Positions 34,319 through 48,718 are shown, numbered from the stretch's first letter. The stretch: 64,000 bases of DNA from Chromatiales bacterium (GCA_016789845.1 JAEUQA010000037.1:1-64000), one strand, 5' to 3'. Numbers and translations are program-made. The notes: generated by a model not told the origin, from the sequence alone.

Positions 34319-35656
34319 TCAGGCTGGCGCGGCCTCCCGGACGCTGGCCGCGATGTCATCGGCCAGGCGCTGGACCTCGGCGTGGTCCTCGCCTTCCACC
34401 ATGACCCGGACGACCGGCTCGGTGCCCGAGGCGCGCAGGACGACACGGCCCCGCGAGCCCAGCTGCTGCTCCGCGCGGGCGACGGCCGCCTGGATTGGCG
34501 GGGTGTGCCCGAGGTCGAACTTCTGGCGAACCCGGACATTGACCAGCGTCTGGGGATAGCGCGCCATCCCGCCAGCCAGTTCGGCGAGGCTCCTGCCGGA
34601 CTGCTTGATGACGCACAACACCTGCAAGGCGCTCACCAGCCCGTCGCCCGTGGTGGTCTTGTCGAGGCATATGAGGTGGCCGGACGTCTCGCCTCCGAGC
34701 CGCCCGCCGGTCTCCCGCAGGAGCTCAAGCACGTAGCGGTCGCCCACCTTGGCGCGCCGGAAGTCGACGCCCAGGGCCCGGAGGCCCTTCTCCAGGCCCA
34801 GGTTGCTCATCAGGGTGCCAACCACGGGCCCCGCCAGCTGGCCTGACTGCTGCCAGGCGCTGGCAAGCACCCACAGCAGCTGGTCCCCGTCGACCAGCTG
34901 GCCGAGGTGATCCACCATCAGGACGCGGTCGCCGTCACCATCGAGGGCGATCCCCAGGTCGGCCCGTACCCCCTGGGTCGTCAACTGGAGCAGCTCGGGC
35001 CGGGTCGAGCCGCAGCTGTCGTTGATGTTGCGGCCGTTGGGAGAGCAACCAATGGGGACGATCTCCGCGCCAAGTTCCGACAGGACGCGCGGTGCCACCT
35101 TGTAGGCCGCGCCATGTGAGCAGTCGATGACGATCTTGAGGCCATCGAGGCGCAGATCGGCCGGCACCGTCGAGATGCAGAAGGTCTTGTAGGCGTCGAG
35201 GGCATTCTCGACGCGCTTCGCCCTGCCGAGGAACCCCGACTCCCGCGTGACCGCCGGCTCGGACAGGCGCGCCTCGATGGCAGCTTCCATCTCGTCGGAC
35301 AGCTTGCTGCCATTGCCGTCGAAGAACTTGATGCCGTTGTCGTCGTAGGGGTTGTGGGACGCGCTGATCACCACGCCGGCATCCGCGCCGAGCGTGCGGG
35401 TGAGGTAGGCGATGCCCGGCGTCGGCAGCGGCCCGACGAGCAGGACGTCCATGCCGGCGGCGACGAATCCTGCTTCCAGGGCCGACTCGAACATGTAGCC
35501 GGAAACCCGCGTGTCCTTCCCGATCAGGACGGTGCCACCCTGAGGTGCAAGCACGTGGGCCGCCGCACTGGCGAGCCGCAGCGCGAACTCGGCGGTCATC
35601 GGGTACTCGCCGACCCGCCCGCGAATGCCGTCCGTACCGAAAAGCTTCCTGCTCAT
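34319..35656 (-). CDS. glmM: phosphoglucosamine mutase GlmM
   Basis: GlmM converts glucosamine 6-phosphate to glucosamine 1-phosphate for UDP-GlcNAc and cell-wall synthesis. The 445-residue protein has the phosphoserine loop VVISASHNPYDDNG (around residue 100), the metal-binding loop DGDGDRVLMVD, the sugar-binding GGETSGH and the C-terminal phosphate loop RASGTEPVVRVMVEG. The ATG overlaps the folP stop by 4 bp. Confidence 0.98.
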   Translation of the reverse strand: MSRKLFGTDGIRGRVGEYPMTAEFALRLASAAAHVLAPQGGTVLIGKDTRVSGYMFESALEAGFVAAGMDVLLVGPLPTPGIAYLTRTLGADAGVVISASHNPYDDNGIKFFDGNGSKLSDEMEAAIEARLSEPAVTRESGFLGRAKRVENALDAYKTFCISTVPADLRLDGLKIVIDCSHGAAYKVAPRVLSELGAEIVPIGCSPNGRNINDSCGSTRPELLQLTTQGVRADLGIALDGDGDRVLMVDHLGQLVDGDQLLWVLASAWQQSGQLAGPVVGTLMSNLGLEKGLRALGVDFRRAKVGDRYVLELLRETGGRLGGETSGHLICLDKTTTGDGLVSALQVLCVIKQSGRSLAELAGGMARYPQTLVNVRVRQKFDLGHTPPIQAAVARAEQQLGSRGRVVLRASGTEPVVRVMVEGEDHAEVQRLADDIAASVREAAPA

Positions 35657-36522
35657 GACCTGCTCTCGAAGCCATCCATTACCCGAAACGCCTGTACGGT
35701 CTGGGCGACGTCGTGCACCCGGACTATCCTCGCCCCCCGTTGCCGGGCAACCAGCGCCAGTGCCAGGCTGCCGCCCAGCCGGTCGGCGGGCGAATCGTCC
35801 CGCCCGCCGGCCAGCTGCCGGATCATCGACTTGCGCGACAACCCGGCGAGCACCGGAATTCCAGTGGCAACCAGTTCATCCAGCCTCTGCAGGAGCGCCA
35901 GATTGTGCTCGAGGGTCTTGCCGAAGCCAAACCCCGGATCCAGTATAAGTGAACTGCGCGGCAGGCCAGCCGCGACGCAGGCCACAACCCGCTCCATCAG
36001 GAATGCCGTGACCTCGCCCACCACGTCTGCATAGCGGGGGGCCTGCTGCATGGTCGCCGGCGTCCCCTGCATGTGCATGAGGCACACGGGCACCCCGGCT
36101 GCCACGGCGGCAGGCAATGCGCCCGGCCGGCACAGGGCCCGCACGTCGTTCAGCATGTCGGCGCCGGCGGCAACTGCCGCCACCATTACTGCCGGCTCGC
36201 TGGTGTCGACGGAAATGAGGGCGTCCGAGGCCGCCCGCAGGCCCTCCACGACCGGAATCACCCGATCGAGCTCCTCCGCAACACCGGGGGCAAGGGCACC
36301 GGGACGTGTGGATTCGCCGCCGACGTCGACGAGGTCAGCGCCAGCGGCGATCAGGGCGAGACCCTGCTCGATCGCACGCCGGGGGTCGTGGTAAAGGCCG
36401 CCGTCGGAAAAGGAATCCGGCGTTACGTTGAGGATCCCCATGACCAGGCAGCGATCCGGGGCGGATCGCTGCCTGAAGCGGAGAGGTGCAGGAAGCGCCG
36501 TAATCCGGTTCGCCGGCGTCAG
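35653..36522 (-). CDS. folP: dihydropteroate synthase
   Basis: FolP condenses p-aminobenzoate with dihydropterin pyrophosphate to dihydropteroate and is the sulfonamide target. Clear motifs are [50 protein letters not shown] and the C-terminal [14 protein letters not shown]. The start is a problem: between the ftsH stop and the MGILN motif there is no in-frame ATG, GTG or TTG. The first codon after the overlap is a CTG at 36522, which forms CTGA with the ftsH stop; an ATT at 36504 and the ATG at 36439-36441 inside the motif are alternatives. I show the CTG because residues before MGILN look genuine ([15 protein letters not shown]). Confidence 0.9.
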   Translation of the reverse strand: MTPANRITALPAPLRFRQRSAPDRCLVMGILNVTPDSFSDGGLYHDPRRAIEQGLALIAAGADLVDVGGESTRPGALAPGVAEELDRVIPVVEGLRAASDALISVDTSEPAVMVAAVAAGADMLNDVRALCRPGALPAAVAAGVPVCLMHMQGTPATMQQAPRYADVVGEVTAFLMERVVACVAAGLPRSSLILDPGFGFGKTLEHNLALLQRLDELVATGIPVLAGLSRKSMIRQLAGGRDDSPADRLGGSLALALVARQRGARIVRVHDVAQTVQAFRVMDGFESRS

Positions 36523-38453
36523 GTCCGGGTACGATGCTGGCTGGCCGGCTCGCCAATGCCCGGCTCGCCAGCCGGCTTGTTGCCGCCGTAGGCGCTTGCT
36601 GGCGTTCCCGGCCCCGTGTTGTCCCAGCCCTCCGGCGGACGCGGTTCCCGGCCGGCCATGATGTCCCGGATCTGCCCGTCGTCGATGGTCTCGTACTTGA
36701 TGAGGGCGCTGGCCATCGTGTGCAGCTGCTCCAGGTGCGTGGTCAGGATCGTGGTGGCCAGCTGGTAATTGCTGTCGATGATCTTCCGCACTTCCTCGTC
36801 GATGGCGTGGATCGTCACGTCCGAGACCTGCTTGTGCTGGGTCACCGTGCGGCCCAGGAACACTTCGCCGTCTTCCTCGGTATAGGTCAGGGGACCGAGG
36901 CGGTCCGACAGGCCCCACTTGGTGACCATGTTCCGGGCGATGTCCGTGGCCCGCTCGATGTCGTTCGAGGCGCCCGTGGTGACGGCATCGGCGCCGAAGA
37001 CCAGCTCCTCGGCAATCCGGCCGCCAAACAGGCTCGCAATCTGGCTGTTCAGCCGGCGCTTGCTGTAGCTGTAGCGGTCCTCCTCGGGGAGGAACATGGT
37101 GACGCCAAGGGCCCGGCCCCGGGGAATGATCGAGACCTTGTAGACGGGGTCGTGATCGGGGACGGTCAGGCCGACGATGGCATGCCCCGCCTCGTGGTAG
37201 GCCGTCAGCTTCTTCTCGGACTCGTTCATGACCATGGAGCGACGCTCGGCGCCCATCATGATCTTGTCCTTGGCCTTCTCGAACTCGTCCATGGTGACCG
37301 TGCGCCGGTTCGCCCGGGCGGCAAAGAGCGCCGCCTCGTTGACGAGATTGGCCAGGTCAGCGCCGGAGAAGCCCGGCGTGCCGCGGGCAATGATCGAGGG
37401 CTTCACGTCGTCGGCGAGGGGCACCTTGCGCATGTGCACCTTCAGGATCTGCTCCCGGCCGCGCACGTCGGGCAGGGGCACCACCACCTGGCGATCGAAG
37501 CGGCCCGGCCGCAACAGGGCGGGATCCAGCACGTCCGGCCGGTTCGTGGCCGCGATGACGATGATGCCCTCGTTGCCCTCGAAGCCGTCCATCTCCACGA
37601 GGAGCTGGTTCAGCGTCTGCTCGCGCTCGTCGTGGCCGCCGCCCAGGCCGGCGCCACGATGCCGGCCCACCGCATCGATCTCGTCGATGAAGATGATGCA
37701 GGGGGCGTGCTTCTTGGCCTGCTCGAACATGTCGCGGACGCGGGAAGCGCCGACACCCACGAACATCTCGACGAAGTCCGAGCCGGAAATGGTGAAGAAG
37801 GGCACCTTGGCCTCGCCGGCGATGGCCCGGGCCAGGAGGGTCTTGCCGGTGCCGGGCGAGCCCACCATGAGGACGCCCTTGGGGATCTTGCCGCCGAGGC
37901 GCTGGAACTTGGCCGGGTCCTTGAGGAAGTCCACAATCTCGGAGACCTCCTCCTTGGCCTCCTCGACGCCGGCCACGTCGACGAAGGTGACCTTCACCTG
38001 GTCCTCGCCGAGAAGCCGCGCACGGCTCTTGCCGAAGGACATGGCGCCGCGGCCGCCCGCACCGCCCTGCATCTGGCGCATGAAGTAGACCCACACGCCG
38101 ATCAGCAGCAGGACCGGGAAGGAATTGATGAACAGGCTGACCAGGATGTTCTGGCCCTTCGGCGCCATGGCGCTGATGCGCACATTGCCCTTCTTCAGCT
38201 CACCGATCAGTGCCGTGTTGTCGGTTTCGGGGCTGTAGGTCGTGAAGCGCTCGCCCGTGGTCCTGGTGCCCTTGACGGTATCGCCCTCGAAGATCACCTG
38301 GTCGACCTGGCCCGCCTGGACCATGTTCAGGAATTCGGAATATTCAATGGTGTCGGACTGGCGTTGGCCAGTGCCGAAACTCTGGAAGACCGTCAGCAGG
38401 ACGATCGCAATGACGATCCAGAGGATGATGTTCTTGGCCAGGTCATTCAGCAC
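36519..38453 (-). CDS. ftsH: ATP-dependent zinc metalloprotease FtsH
   Basis: FtsH is a membrane-bound AAA+ protease that degrades misfolded membrane proteins and short-lived regulators such as sigma-32 and LpxC in E. coli. From the GTG at 38453 ([12 protein letters not shown]) the protein is about 644 residues: two transmembrane helices flanking a periplasmic domain, Walker A ([13 protein letters not shown]), Walker B ([14 protein letters not shown]), SRH region ([13 protein letters not shown]) and the zinc site HEAGH. A TTG at 38492 would add 13 residues with no counterpart in E. coli. Confidence 0.97.
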   Translation of the reverse strand: MLNDLAKNIILWIVIAIVLLTVFQSFGTGQRQSDTIEYSEFLNMVQAGQVDQVIFEGDTVKGTRTTGERFTTYSPETDNTALIGELKKGNVRISAMAPKGQNILVSLFINSFPVLLLIGVWVYFMRQMQGGAGGRGAMSFGKSRARLLGEDQVKVTFVDVAGVEEAKEEVSEIVDFLKDPAKFQRLGGKIPKGVLMVGSPGTGKTLLARAIAGEAKVPFFTISGSDFVEMFVGVGASRVRDMFEQAKKHAPCIIFIDEIDAVGRHRGAGLGGGHDEREQTLNQLLVEMDGFEGNEGIIVIAATNRPDVLDPALLRPGRFDRQVVVPLPDVRGREQILKVHMRKVPLADDVKPSIIARGTPGFSGADLANLVNEAALFAARANRRTVTMDEFEKAKDKIMMGAERRSMVMNESEKKLTAYHEAGHAIVGLTVPDHDPVYKVSIIPRGRALGVTMFLPEEDRYSYSKRRLNSQIASLFGGRIAEELVFGADAVTTGASNDIERATDIARNMVTKWGLSDRLGPLTYTEEDGEVFLGRTVTQHKQVSDVTIHAIDEEVRKIIDSNYQLATTILTTHLEQLHTMASALIKYETIDDGQIRDIMAGREPRPPEGWDNTGPGTPASAYGGNKPAGEPGIGEPASQHRTRT

Positions 38454-38522
38454 GGGATTTGGCCTCTGCTTTCGAAGATAACGACGCGCCAAAAAACTGG
38501 CGCCACGGACGATTAGACCCTA

Positions 38523-39143
38523 CTACAACCGAAAGTTTCTCGCTACCAGATACGTCTCCCGGTTTCCGGAGCGGGAGGCGGAGGGTTTGCGCATGCGCAC
38601 CGAGACAAACCGCCGCCGCATGGCCTCCACGTACTCCTGGAAGCCCTCGCCCTGGAACAGCTTTACCACCAGATTCCCGCCCGGGCGGAGGACCTGGCTC
38701 GCAAAGTCAGCGGCCAGCTCGGCGAGGTGCATTGCCCGGGGCTGATCCACGACCCGGGTCCCACTCATGTTGGGGGCCATATCGGACATGACAAGGTCCA
38801 CTGGCGCTCCGGCAAGGCTGTCGAGCAAGGCGTTCATTACCGACTCTTCGCGGAAATCGCCCTGGAAGATCTCCACGCCGGCGATCGGGGCCATGGGCAG
38901 CAGGTCAACCGCCAGCACCCGCCCCTTAGGCCCCACCACGCCAGCGGCAAACTGGCTCCAGGCGCCCGGTGCAGCACCCAGGTCGACAACCACCGAGCCC
39001 GGCCTGATCAGGTGCTCCTTCCCCTGCAGCTCCGACAGCTTGAAGACCGCCCGCGAACGCCAGCCCTCCGCGTGGGCGCGTTTCACGAAGGGATCCCGGG
39101 CCTGGCGGGCCTTCCAGCGGGCGCTGGATGATTTGCGGCTCAT
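38523..39143 (-). CDS. rlmE: 23S rRNA 2'-O-methyltransferase RlmE (FtsJ)
   Basis: RlmE methylates the 2'-O of U2552 in 23S rRNA during late 50S assembly. The 206-residue protein has the SAM-binding VVDLGAAPGAWSQFA and the catalytic K-D-K-E elements (RAVFKLSEL, LVMSDMAPNMSG, NLVVKLFQGEGFQEY). It precedes ftsH and is divergent from yhbY, the conserved arrangement. Confidence 0.96.
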   Translation of the reverse strand: MSRKSSSARWKARQARDPFVKRAHAEGWRSRAVFKLSELQGKEHLIRPGSVVVDLGAAPGAWSQFAAGVVGPKGRVLAVDLLPMAPIAGVEIFQGDFREESVMNALLDSLAGAPVDLVMSDMAPNMSGTRVVDQPRAMHLAELAADFASQVLRPGGNLVVKLFQGEGFQEYVEAMRRRFVSVRMRKPSASRSGNRETYLVARNFRL

Positions 39144-39160
39144 GGCTATACTCGCTGCCC

Positions 39161-39475
39161 ATGATGACGGCCATGACCAAGCTGACCGAGAAGCAACGGA
39201 AGCACCTGCGGGGCCTTGCCCACGGCCTGCATCCCGTGTCCAGGCTCGGCTCGGCCGGCGTCACCGACGCCTTCCTGGCCGAATTCGACGCCACGCTTGC
39301 CCATCATGAACTCGTCAAGCTGAAGGTGACCGCGGCGACCCGCACGGACCGCAACGCGGCAATCGAGGCCGTCACGGCGCGGACTGGTGCCACGCTGATC
39401 TCGCGCATTGGCAATGTCGCAGTGCTCTACCGTCCCTGCCCCAGCGGACCCCGACTGGTGCTACCCGAGGCCTGA
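39161..39475 (+). CDS. yhbY: ribosome assembly RNA-binding protein YhbY
   Basis: YhbY is a CRM-domain RNA-binding protein associated with pre-50S particles. The roughly 104-residue product matches the family: LTEKQRKHLRGLAHGLHPV, LGSAGVTDAFLAEFDATL, HHELVKLKV, and RIGNVAVLYRP. ATGs at 39161, 39164 and 39173 are all possible; the last gives a start closest to E. coli. It is divergent from rlmE with only about 17 bp between start codons. Confidence 0.95.
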   Translation: MMTAMTKLTEKQRKHLRGLAHGLHPVSRLGSAGVTDAFLAEFDATLAHHELVKLKVTAATRTDRNAAIEAVTARTGATLISRIGNVAVLYRPCPSGPRLVLPEA

Positions 39476-39514
39476 AGCGAAGCCTGACGCCGGACCCGAA
39501 ACCGCAGCGACGGG

Positions 39515-39987
39515 TCAAAGGTACTCGACGCGCACGATTTCCATGCTCTTCTCGCCGCCGGGCACCGTGAAGGAAGCGACGTCGCCCTCGACCTTGCCGA
39601 TGAGCGCCCGCGCCAGCGGCGACGTGATGGAAATCAGCCCCTGCTTCATGTCGGCCTCGTATTCGCCGACGATCTGGTAGCGGCTGGCCTTCCCATCGGC
39701 CTCGTCCAGGAGGCTCACGGTCGCGCCGAACAGGACCTTCCCGTTGCCGGCCAGGCGCGCGACGTCGATGACTTCGGCATTCGACAGCTGCATTTCCAGC
39801 TCCCGGATCCGGCCTTCGATGAAGCCCTGCTCTTCCTTGGCGGCGTGATACTCCGCATTCTCCTTCAGGTCGCCATGCCCGCGGGCCTCGGCGATGGCCT
39901 GGATGACGCGGGGCCGGGCTTCCGACTTCAGGGCACGGATCTCCTCGCGCATCTTCTCGGCACCGCGGATCGTCAGGGGAAACTTCT

Positions 39988-39991
<4 letters not shown>
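39515..39991 (-). CDS. greA: transcription elongation factor GreA
   Basis: GreA rescues backtracked RNA polymerase by stimulating transcript cleavage. The 158-residue protein has the N-terminal coiled coil with its acidic tip ([22 protein letters not shown]) and the C-terminal FKBP-like domain ([14 protein letters not shown]). The start is a GTG that overlaps the carB stop as GTGA, so translation is likely coupled. Confidence 0.97.
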
Positions 39992-43212
<3,221 letters not shown>

Positions 43213-43291
43213 GGAGAACTCTCGCGGTTTGGGGGCGCGGCTGAACTTCGCGCCCGGTCTCGGGCAGTGACTGGGGCTTGTGCTTGGGCGG

Positions 43292-44467
43292 CTACTTCAA
43301 CTTCAGGGCGGACTTGAGGGCCGCCACCACGGCAGGCTCCTGCCGGACACGCTGGCGCATCAGGCCGGTAAAGCGGGCGAACAGGGGCCGCAGATCGTGG
43401 GGTCCTGGACTGGCTTCCGGATGCCCCTGAAAACTGAAAGCTAAACAATCAGTTCTCTCAATTCCCTGCAGTGAATTATCGAATAGCGAGCGGTGTGTCG
43501 GCCGGACATTGGCCGGGAGACTGGCCTCGTCCACCGCGAAGCCGTGGTTCTGGCTGGTGATCAGCACCTGGCCGGTAGCCAGGTCCTGCACGGGGTGATT
43601 GGCGCCGTGGTGGCCAAACTTCATCTTCACCGTCTTCGCGCCACTGGCCAGGCCAAGCAGCTGGTGGCCAAGGCAGATGCCGAAGACCGGAATGCCTGCC
43701 GCGATGATCTCGCGGATGGCCTCGATGGCGTAGGTGCAGGGCTCGGGGTCCCCCGGACCGTTGGACAGGAACACTCCGTCCGGCCGGAGCGCCAGCACCT
43801 TCTCGGCCGGCGTCTCGGCGGGAACGACCGTGACCCGGCAGTCATGATCCACGAGGAGCCGCAGGATGTTGCGCTTGATGCCGAAGTCGTAGGCCACCAC
43901 GTCGAAGACGCCGCTGCGCTTCGGTCGGACGGGCGCGGGGCCGGGCCAGGTGGCTCCCAGGCTCCACTGGTAGGCGTCCTTCGCGCTGACGATCTTCGCC
44001 AGGTCCATGCCAGCCAGGCCGGGGAACCGCCGCGCATGATCAATGGCCGTCTTCGGGTCCACCTCACCGGTCATGATGCAACCGGACATGGCGCCCTTGT
44101 CGCGCAGGATGCGCGTGAGCTTCCGCGTGTCGATCTCGGCGATCGCGACGATACCCGCGCGGCGCAGGAACTCGGGCAGTTCCACTTCGCCCCGCCAGCT
44201 GCTGGAGACCGCAGGCAGGTCCCGGATCACGAGCCCGGCGGCGAATACCCGCTCACTCTCCTGGTCTTCGCTGTTGGTGGCGGTGTTGCCGATGTGCGGA
44301 TAGGTCAGCGTGACGATCTGGCGGCAGTAGGAAGGGTCCGTGAGGATCTCCTGGTAGCCCGTCATGGCCGTGTTGAAGACCACCTCGCCAATGGTCCGTC
44401 CCGGGGCGCCGACTGAAAGGCCCCTGAACACCGTGCCGTCCTGCAACGCCAGCAACGCCTGTTCCAT
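43292..44467 (-). CDS. carA: carbamoyl-phosphate synthase small subunit
   Basis: CarA hydrolyses glutamine and channels ammonia to CarB. The roughly 391-residue protein has the N-terminal domain ([17 protein letters not shown]) and the class I amidotransferase domain with the nucleophile cysteine in [13 protein letters not shown] and the catalytic His/Glu in [13 protein letters not shown]. The ATG at 44467 is immediately preceded by a possible GTG start at 44470. The 190-bp gap before it (to dapB) contains a TAGAAT -10-like box but no convincing -35. Confidence 0.97.
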   Translation of the reverse strand: MEQALLALQDGTVFRGLSVGAPGRTIGEVVFNTAMTGYQEILTDPSYCRQIVTLTYPHIGNTATNSEDQESERVFAAGLVIRDLPAVSSSWRGEVELPEFLRRAGIVAIAEIDTRKLTRILRDKGAMSGCIMTGEVDPKTAIDHARRFPGLAGMDLAKIVSAKDAYQWSLGATWPGPAPVRPKRSGVFDVVAYDFGIKRNILRLLVDHDCRVTVVPAETPAEKVLALRPDGVFLSNGPGDPEPCTYAIEAIREIIAAGIPVFGICLGHQLLGLASGAKTVKMKFGHHGANHPVQDLATGQVLITSQNHGFAVDEASLPANVRPTHRSLFDNSLQGIERTDCLAFSFQGHPEASPGPHDLRPLFARFTGLMRQRVRQEPAVVAALKSALKLK

Positions 44468-44654
44468 CACGCTCTGTCCATGCCGCTGTGAACTCGCCAG
44501 TTTCGGGTCGCGTGAGCTTCTGCCGGGCGCATCTGTGCGCAGCGGGACTCAGCCGGCAACCTGCCCTGGCCGAACCCGCTCATCTGGTCTCTCCGGGAAC
44601 CCGCCGCATTCTAAACGACGGGACGGGGCGAGGACACCCCTGGAGAACATCCGC

Positions 44655-45476
44655 CTAGGCGGGCAGGCCCAGCACGTCGCGGAGCGAATAGAGCCGGGCC
44701 GGCTTCCCGACGAGCCAGCCCGCGGCCCGCAGGGCGCCCCGGGCGAACAGCGCCCGGTCGGTGGCCCGATGGGTGAGCTCGAGCTGCTCCTCCGCGCCCG
44801 CCAGCAGGACGGTGTGATCGCCCACGATGCCGCCGGCCCGGATGGAGGCAAAGCCGATAGCGCCCGCCGGACGTTCATCGGTGGCGAGACGCGGGCGGGA
44901 ATAGACCGCCACGTCCTGGAGTCGGCGACCGCGGGCGGCCGCGGCCGCCTCGCCCAGCTGGAGGGCGGTGCCCGATGGCGCATCTTTCTTGTGACGGTGG
45001 TGCGCCTCGGTGACCTCCACATCGAAGTCCGGGCCGAGGAGCGCCGTCGCCTGCCGCACCAGTTCCGTCAGCACCGTAATCCCGAGGCTCATGTTGCGGG
45101 CGTGCAGGACGGGAACCCGGCCGGCAGCGGCCCTGAGTGCCGTCATCTCGGCCTCGCCCAGCCCCGTGGTGCCGACCACCAGCGCGTGGCCGCCGGCGGC
45201 GCAGGCCCCGGCGTGACGTGCCGCAACGGCTGGCGCGGTGAAATCGATCACCACCTCTGGGCCTGCGCCGCCGCCCGCCAGCGCCTCATCGAGACTCGCG
45301 GTGACGCGCACGCCCACGGGATCCAGGCCGGCAACCTGGCCCGCATCGCGGCCCAGGGCGGGATCACCCGGCTCACCGAGGGCTCCCACGAGCTGGTGCC
45401 CGCCACCGGCTGCAATCAGCCGGACCAGGGCCGTCCCCATCCGGCCGCTGGCCCCGAGCACCGCTATCCGCGCCAT
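44655..45476 (-). CDS. dapB: 4-hydroxy-tetrahydrodipicolinate reductase
   Basis: DapB catalyses the NAD(P)H-dependent reduction in the lysine/diaminopimelate pathway. From the ATG at 45476 the product is 273 residues, normal for the family: Rossmann motif VLGASGRMGTALVRLI, VVGTTGLGEAEM, and the substrate-binding signature EAHHRHKKDAPSGTA. A longer open frame to 45599 runs into dnaJ and was rejected. It follows dnaJ by 28 bp. Confidence 0.96.
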   Translation of the reverse strand: MARIAVLGASGRMGTALVRLIAAGGGHQLVGALGEPGDPALGRDAGQVAGLDPVGVRVTASLDEALAGGGAGPEVVIDFTAPAVAARHAGACAAGGHALVVGTTGLGEAEMTALRAAAGRVPVLHARNMSLGITVLTELVRQATALLGPDFDVEVTEAHHRHKKDAPSGTALQLGEAAAAARGRRLQDVAVYSRPRLATDERPAGAIGFASIRAGGIVGDHTVLLAGAEEQLELTHRATDRALFARGALRAAGWLVGKPARLYSLRDVLGLPA

Positions 45477-45504
45477 CGCACACCGCCCACGAGCAGGAAG
45501 ACCA

Positions 45505-46644
45505 TCAGGGCGACATCTTCTCAAAAAACCGCCGCACGCCATCAAGCCAGGAGCGATTCCTCGGCCGGTGCCGGTCGCCGCCGGCCACCAGCGCCTCATT
45601 GAAGGCCTCGAGCAGGCGCTTCTGCTCAGCCGTGAGGTTGACCGGCGTCTCCACCTCCACCCGGCAGAAGAGGTCGCCAGGGCCGCTGCCCCGCACTGGC
45701 CGCACGCCCTTGCCCCGGAGTCGGAACACCCGGCCGGACTGGGTTTCCGCCGGGATCTTGAGCGTCACTTCCCCGTCCAGCGTGGGAACCTGCACCGACC
45801 CGCCCAGCGCCGCGACGGCGAAGTTGACGGGGATGCCGCAGGACAGGTCGGCCCCATCCCGCTCGAAGATGTCGTGGGGCTGGATCCGGATCTCCACGTA
45901 GAGGTCGCCCGGGGGGCCGCCATTCTGGCCCGCCTCGCCTTCGCCCGTCAGGCGAATGCGATCGCCGTTGTCGACCCCGGCAGGCACCTTCACGGCGAGG
46001 GTCTTGCTCTTCTGCACCCTGCCCCGCCCCTGGCACGTAGCGCAGGGATTCTCAATCTGCTGCCCCGTGCCACGGCACGCGGGGCAGGCCTGCTGGATGG
46101 AGAAGAAGCCCTGGGACATGCGCACCTGGCCGGCGCCCTCGCAGGTCTTGCAGGTGACAGGCTTGGTGCCCGGCTTCGCGCCGGAACCACTGCAGGTCTC
46201 GCAGCTGACCACCGTGGGCAGCGTGAGATTGACCGTATCGCCGAAGACGGCCTGCTCGAGCGTCAGGGAAAGCTCGTAGCGGAGATCCGCCCCGCGGAAC
46301 ACCGTCGAGCGGCCACGGCGGCCACCGCCGAAGATGTCGCCGAACACGTCGCCAAAGATGTCACCGAACGCATCCCCGGGGTTGAACCCCGGCCCGCCAC
46401 GGCCGCCACCCGCCGCGGCCTCGACGCCGGCATGACCGTGCTGGTCGTATACCGCCCGCTTGTCCTTTTCTGACAGGACCTCGTAGGCCTCCTTGGCCTC
46501 CTTGAAGGCGGCCTCGGCCTTCGGATCGTCGGGATTGCGATCCGGGTGATGCTTCATGGCGAGCCGGCGATAGGCCTTCTTGATGTCGGCCTCGCTGGCG
46601 TCGCGGCTGACACCGAGCACTTCGTAGTAGTCACGCTTCGCCAT
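45505..46644 (-). CDS. dnaJ: chaperone DnaJ
   Basis: DnaJ is the Hsp40 co-chaperone that delivers substrates to DnaK and stimulates its ATPase. The 379-residue protein has the J domain with HPD ([14 protein letters not shown]), a Gly/Phe-rich linker, four CxxCxGxG zinc repeats ([40 protein letters not shown]) and the C-terminal substrate domain. It is 69 bp after dnaK, with a perfect hairpin in the gap. Confidence 0.98.
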   Translation of the reverse strand: MAKRDYYEVLGVSRDASEADIKKAYRRLAMKHHPDRNPDDPKAEAAFKEAKEAYEVLSEKDKRAVYDQHGHAGVEAAAGGGRGGPGFNPGDAFGDIFGDVFGDIFGGGRRGRSTVFRGADLRYELSLTLEQAVFGDTVNLTLPTVVSCETCSGSGAKPGTKPVTCKTCEGAGQVRMSQGFFSIQQACPACRGTGQQIENPCATCQGRGRVQKSKTLAVKVPAGVDNGDRIRLTGEGEAGQNGGPPGDLYVEIRIQPHDIFERDGADLSCGIPVNFAVAALGGSVQVPTLDGEVTLKIPAETQSGRVFRLRGKGVRPVRGSGPGDLFCRVEVETPVNLTAEQKRLLEAFNEALVAGGDRHRPRNRSWLDGVRRFFEKMSP

Positions 46645-46664
46645 GCGCTAGACCAATGCAATGA

Positions 46665-46689
46665 CGGCCCGGTGCGCTGCACCGGGCCG
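46665..46689 (-). other. dnaK-dnaJ intergenic hairpin
   Basis: CGGCCCGGTGC and GCACCGGGCCG form a perfect 11-bp stem with a 3-nt loop in the 69-bp gap. On the minus strand it is followed by TCATTGC, so there is no U-tract; it may protect the dnaK 3' end or attenuate transcription into dnaJ. Confidence 0.7.
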
Positions 46690-46713
46690 CCGGGTTATCG
46701 AAAAACCGCGCGG

Positions 46714-48648
46714 TCAGCCGGTGCCGGACCGTCCGCCCTTGTCGTCCTTGACCTCCTCGAACTCGGCATCGACGACGCCTTCGTCCGCGCCGCCCGGGCT
46801 GCCGCCCCCGGCCTGGCCACCGGAGGCCTGGGCCTGCTCGTAGGCCTTCTGGGCCAGTGACGCGGAGGCCTCGGCCAGCGCCTTGCTCTTGAGCTCGATC
46901 TTGGCCTTGTCGTCGCCCTTGATCACGTCCTTCAGGTCCGACAGCGCGGACTCGATGCGCCCGCGCTCGGCAGCGTCCACCTTGTCGCCCAGGTCGCGCA
47001 ACGAGCGCTCCGTGGCATGCACCAGCGCGTCAGCCTGGTTGCGGGCACCGACGAGTTCCAAGAACTGCCGGTCCTCCTCGGCGTGGGTCTCGGCCTCGCC
47101 GACCATGCGCTTGATCTCGTCCTCGGACAGGCCGCTCGAGGCCTTGATGACGATCTTCTGCTCCTTGCCGGTGGCCTTGTCCTTCGCCGACACGTTGAGT
47201 ATGCCGTTGGCGTCGATGTCGAACGTGACCTCGACCTGCGGCATGCCCCGCGGCGCCGGCGGCAGGTCGGTGAGATCGAAGCGGCCCAGCGACTTGTTGT
47301 GCCGCGCCTGCTCCCGCTCGCCCTGGAGCACGTGGATCGTCACGGCCGTCTGGTTGTCATCGGCCGTGGAGAAGGTCTGGTTCGCGCGGGTCGGGATCGT
47401 GGTGTTCTTCTCGATGAGCTTGGTCATCACGCCACCGAGCGTCTCGATGCCGAGCGACAGCGGCGTGACGTCGAGCAGCAGGACGTCCTTCACCTGGCCG
47501 GAGAGCACCCCCGCCTGGATGGCGGCGCCGACGGCCACGGCCTCGTCCGGATTGACGTCCTTGCGCGGCTCCTTGCCGAAGAAGTTCTTCACCGCCTCCT
47601 GGACCTTGGGCATGCGGGTCTGGCCACCCACCAGGATGACGTCGTCGATGTCACCGACCTTCAGCCCGGCATCCTTGACCGCCGTCCTGCACGGGGCGAT
47701 GGTGCGCTCGATCAGCTCTTCCGCCAGGGACTCGAGCTTGGCGCGGGAGAGGCGGATGTTCAGGTGCTTCGGCCCGCTGGCGTCCGCCGTGATGTAGGGC
47801 AGGTTCACCTCGGTCTGCTGCTGGGACGACAGCTCGATCTTCGCCTTCTCGCCGGCCTCCTTCAGGCGCTGCATGGCCAGCGGATCCCGGCGGATGTCCA
47901 TGCCGCTCTCCTTCTGGAACTCGCCCGCCAGGTACTCGATGACCCGCATGTCGAAATCCTCGCCGCCGAGGAAGGTATCGCCGTTGGTGGACAGCACCTC
48001 GAACTGGTGCTCGCCGTCGATCTCCGCGATCTCGATGATCGAGATGTCGAAGGTGCCGCCGCCCAGGTCGTACACGGCGATCTTGCGGTCGCCGCGCTGC
48101 TTGTCCATGCCGTAGGCCAGGGCCGCAGCGGTGGGCTCGTTGATGATGCGCTTCACGTCCAGGCCGGCGATGCGGCCAGCGTCCTTGGTGGCCTGGCGCT
48201 GGGAATCGTTGAAATAGGCCGGCACCGTGATCACGGCTTCCGTCACGGGCTCACCGAGGTAGTCCTCGGCCGTCTTCTTCATCTTCATGAGCACGCGGGC
48301 GGAGATCTCGGGCGGGGCCATCTTCTTGCCGTTGGCCTCTACCCAGGCGTCGCCGTTGTCGGCGCCCACGATCCTGTAGGGGACCATGCCAATGTCCCGC
48401 TGCACGACCTCATCCTTGAACTTGCGGCCGATGAGCCGCTTGACCGCGAACAGGGTATTCGCCGGGTTGGTGACGGCCTGGCGCTTCGCCGACTGGCCGA
48501 CCAGGGCCTCACCGTCCTTGGTGAAGGCCACGATGGACGGCGTGGTGCGGTCGCCCTCGCTGTTCTCGATCACCTTGGGCTTGCCGCCTTCCATGACGGC
48601 CACGCAGGAATTCGTCGTGCCCAGGTCGATGCCAATTACCTTGCTCAT
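46714..48648 (-). CDS. dnaK: chaperone DnaK (Hsp70)
   Basis: DnaK is the major Hsp70 chaperone. The 644-residue protein has the N-terminal ATPase domain ([37 protein letters not shown]), the substrate-binding domain, and a C-terminal lid ending in a Gly-rich tail with an acidic [10 protein letters not shown] motif. Start ATG is preceded by GGAGTG. A sigma-32-type promoter lies about 70 bp upstream. Confidence 0.99.
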   Translation of the reverse strand: MSKVIGIDLGTTNSCVAVMEGGKPKVIENSEGDRTTPSIVAFTKDGEALVGQSAKRQAVTNPANTLFAVKRLIGRKFKDEVVQRDIGMVPYRIVGADNGDAWVEANGKKMAPPEISARVLMKMKKTAEDYLGEPVTEAVITVPAYFNDSQRQATKDAGRIAGLDVKRIINEPTAAALAYGMDKQRGDRKIAVYDLGGGTFDISIIEIAEIDGEHQFEVLSTNGDTFLGGEDFDMRVIEYLAGEFQKESGMDIRRDPLAMQRLKEAGEKAKIELSSQQQTEVNLPYITADASGPKHLNIRLSRAKLESLAEELIERTIAPCRTAVKDAGLKVGDIDDVILVGGQTRMPKVQEAVKNFFGKEPRKDVNPDEAVAVGAAIQAGVLSGQVKDVLLLDVTPLSLGIETLGGVMTKLIEKNTTIPTRANQTFSTADDNQTAVTIHVLQGEREQARHNKSLGRFDLTDLPPAPRGMPQVEVTFDIDANGILNVSAKDKATGKEQKIVIKASSGLSEDEIKRMVGEAETHAEEDRQFLELVGARNQADALVHATERSLRDLGDKVDAAERGRIESALSDLKDVIKGDDKAKIELKSKALAEASASLAQKAYEQAQASGGQAGGGSPGGADEGVVDAEFEEVKDDKGGRSGTG

Positions 48649-48718
48649 GCGTCACTCCATTAACTGTTTCGATCGCTGAATCCGGTCGGCGGCCACGGTG
48701 GCTGCCGGCTAGTTCCAC

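Noticed and set aside
36534..38516. 660-codon plus-strand frame opposite ftsH
   Set aside because: Mirror of the ftsH frame in high-GC DNA; no domain seen.
44471..44654. carA promoter or arginine/pyrimidine attenuator
   Set aside because: A TAGAAT box is present but no good -35, leader peptide or terminator/antiterminator pair could be found.
45477..45504. Lysine riboswitch before dapB
   Set aside because: The gap to dnaJ is only 28 bp, far too short.
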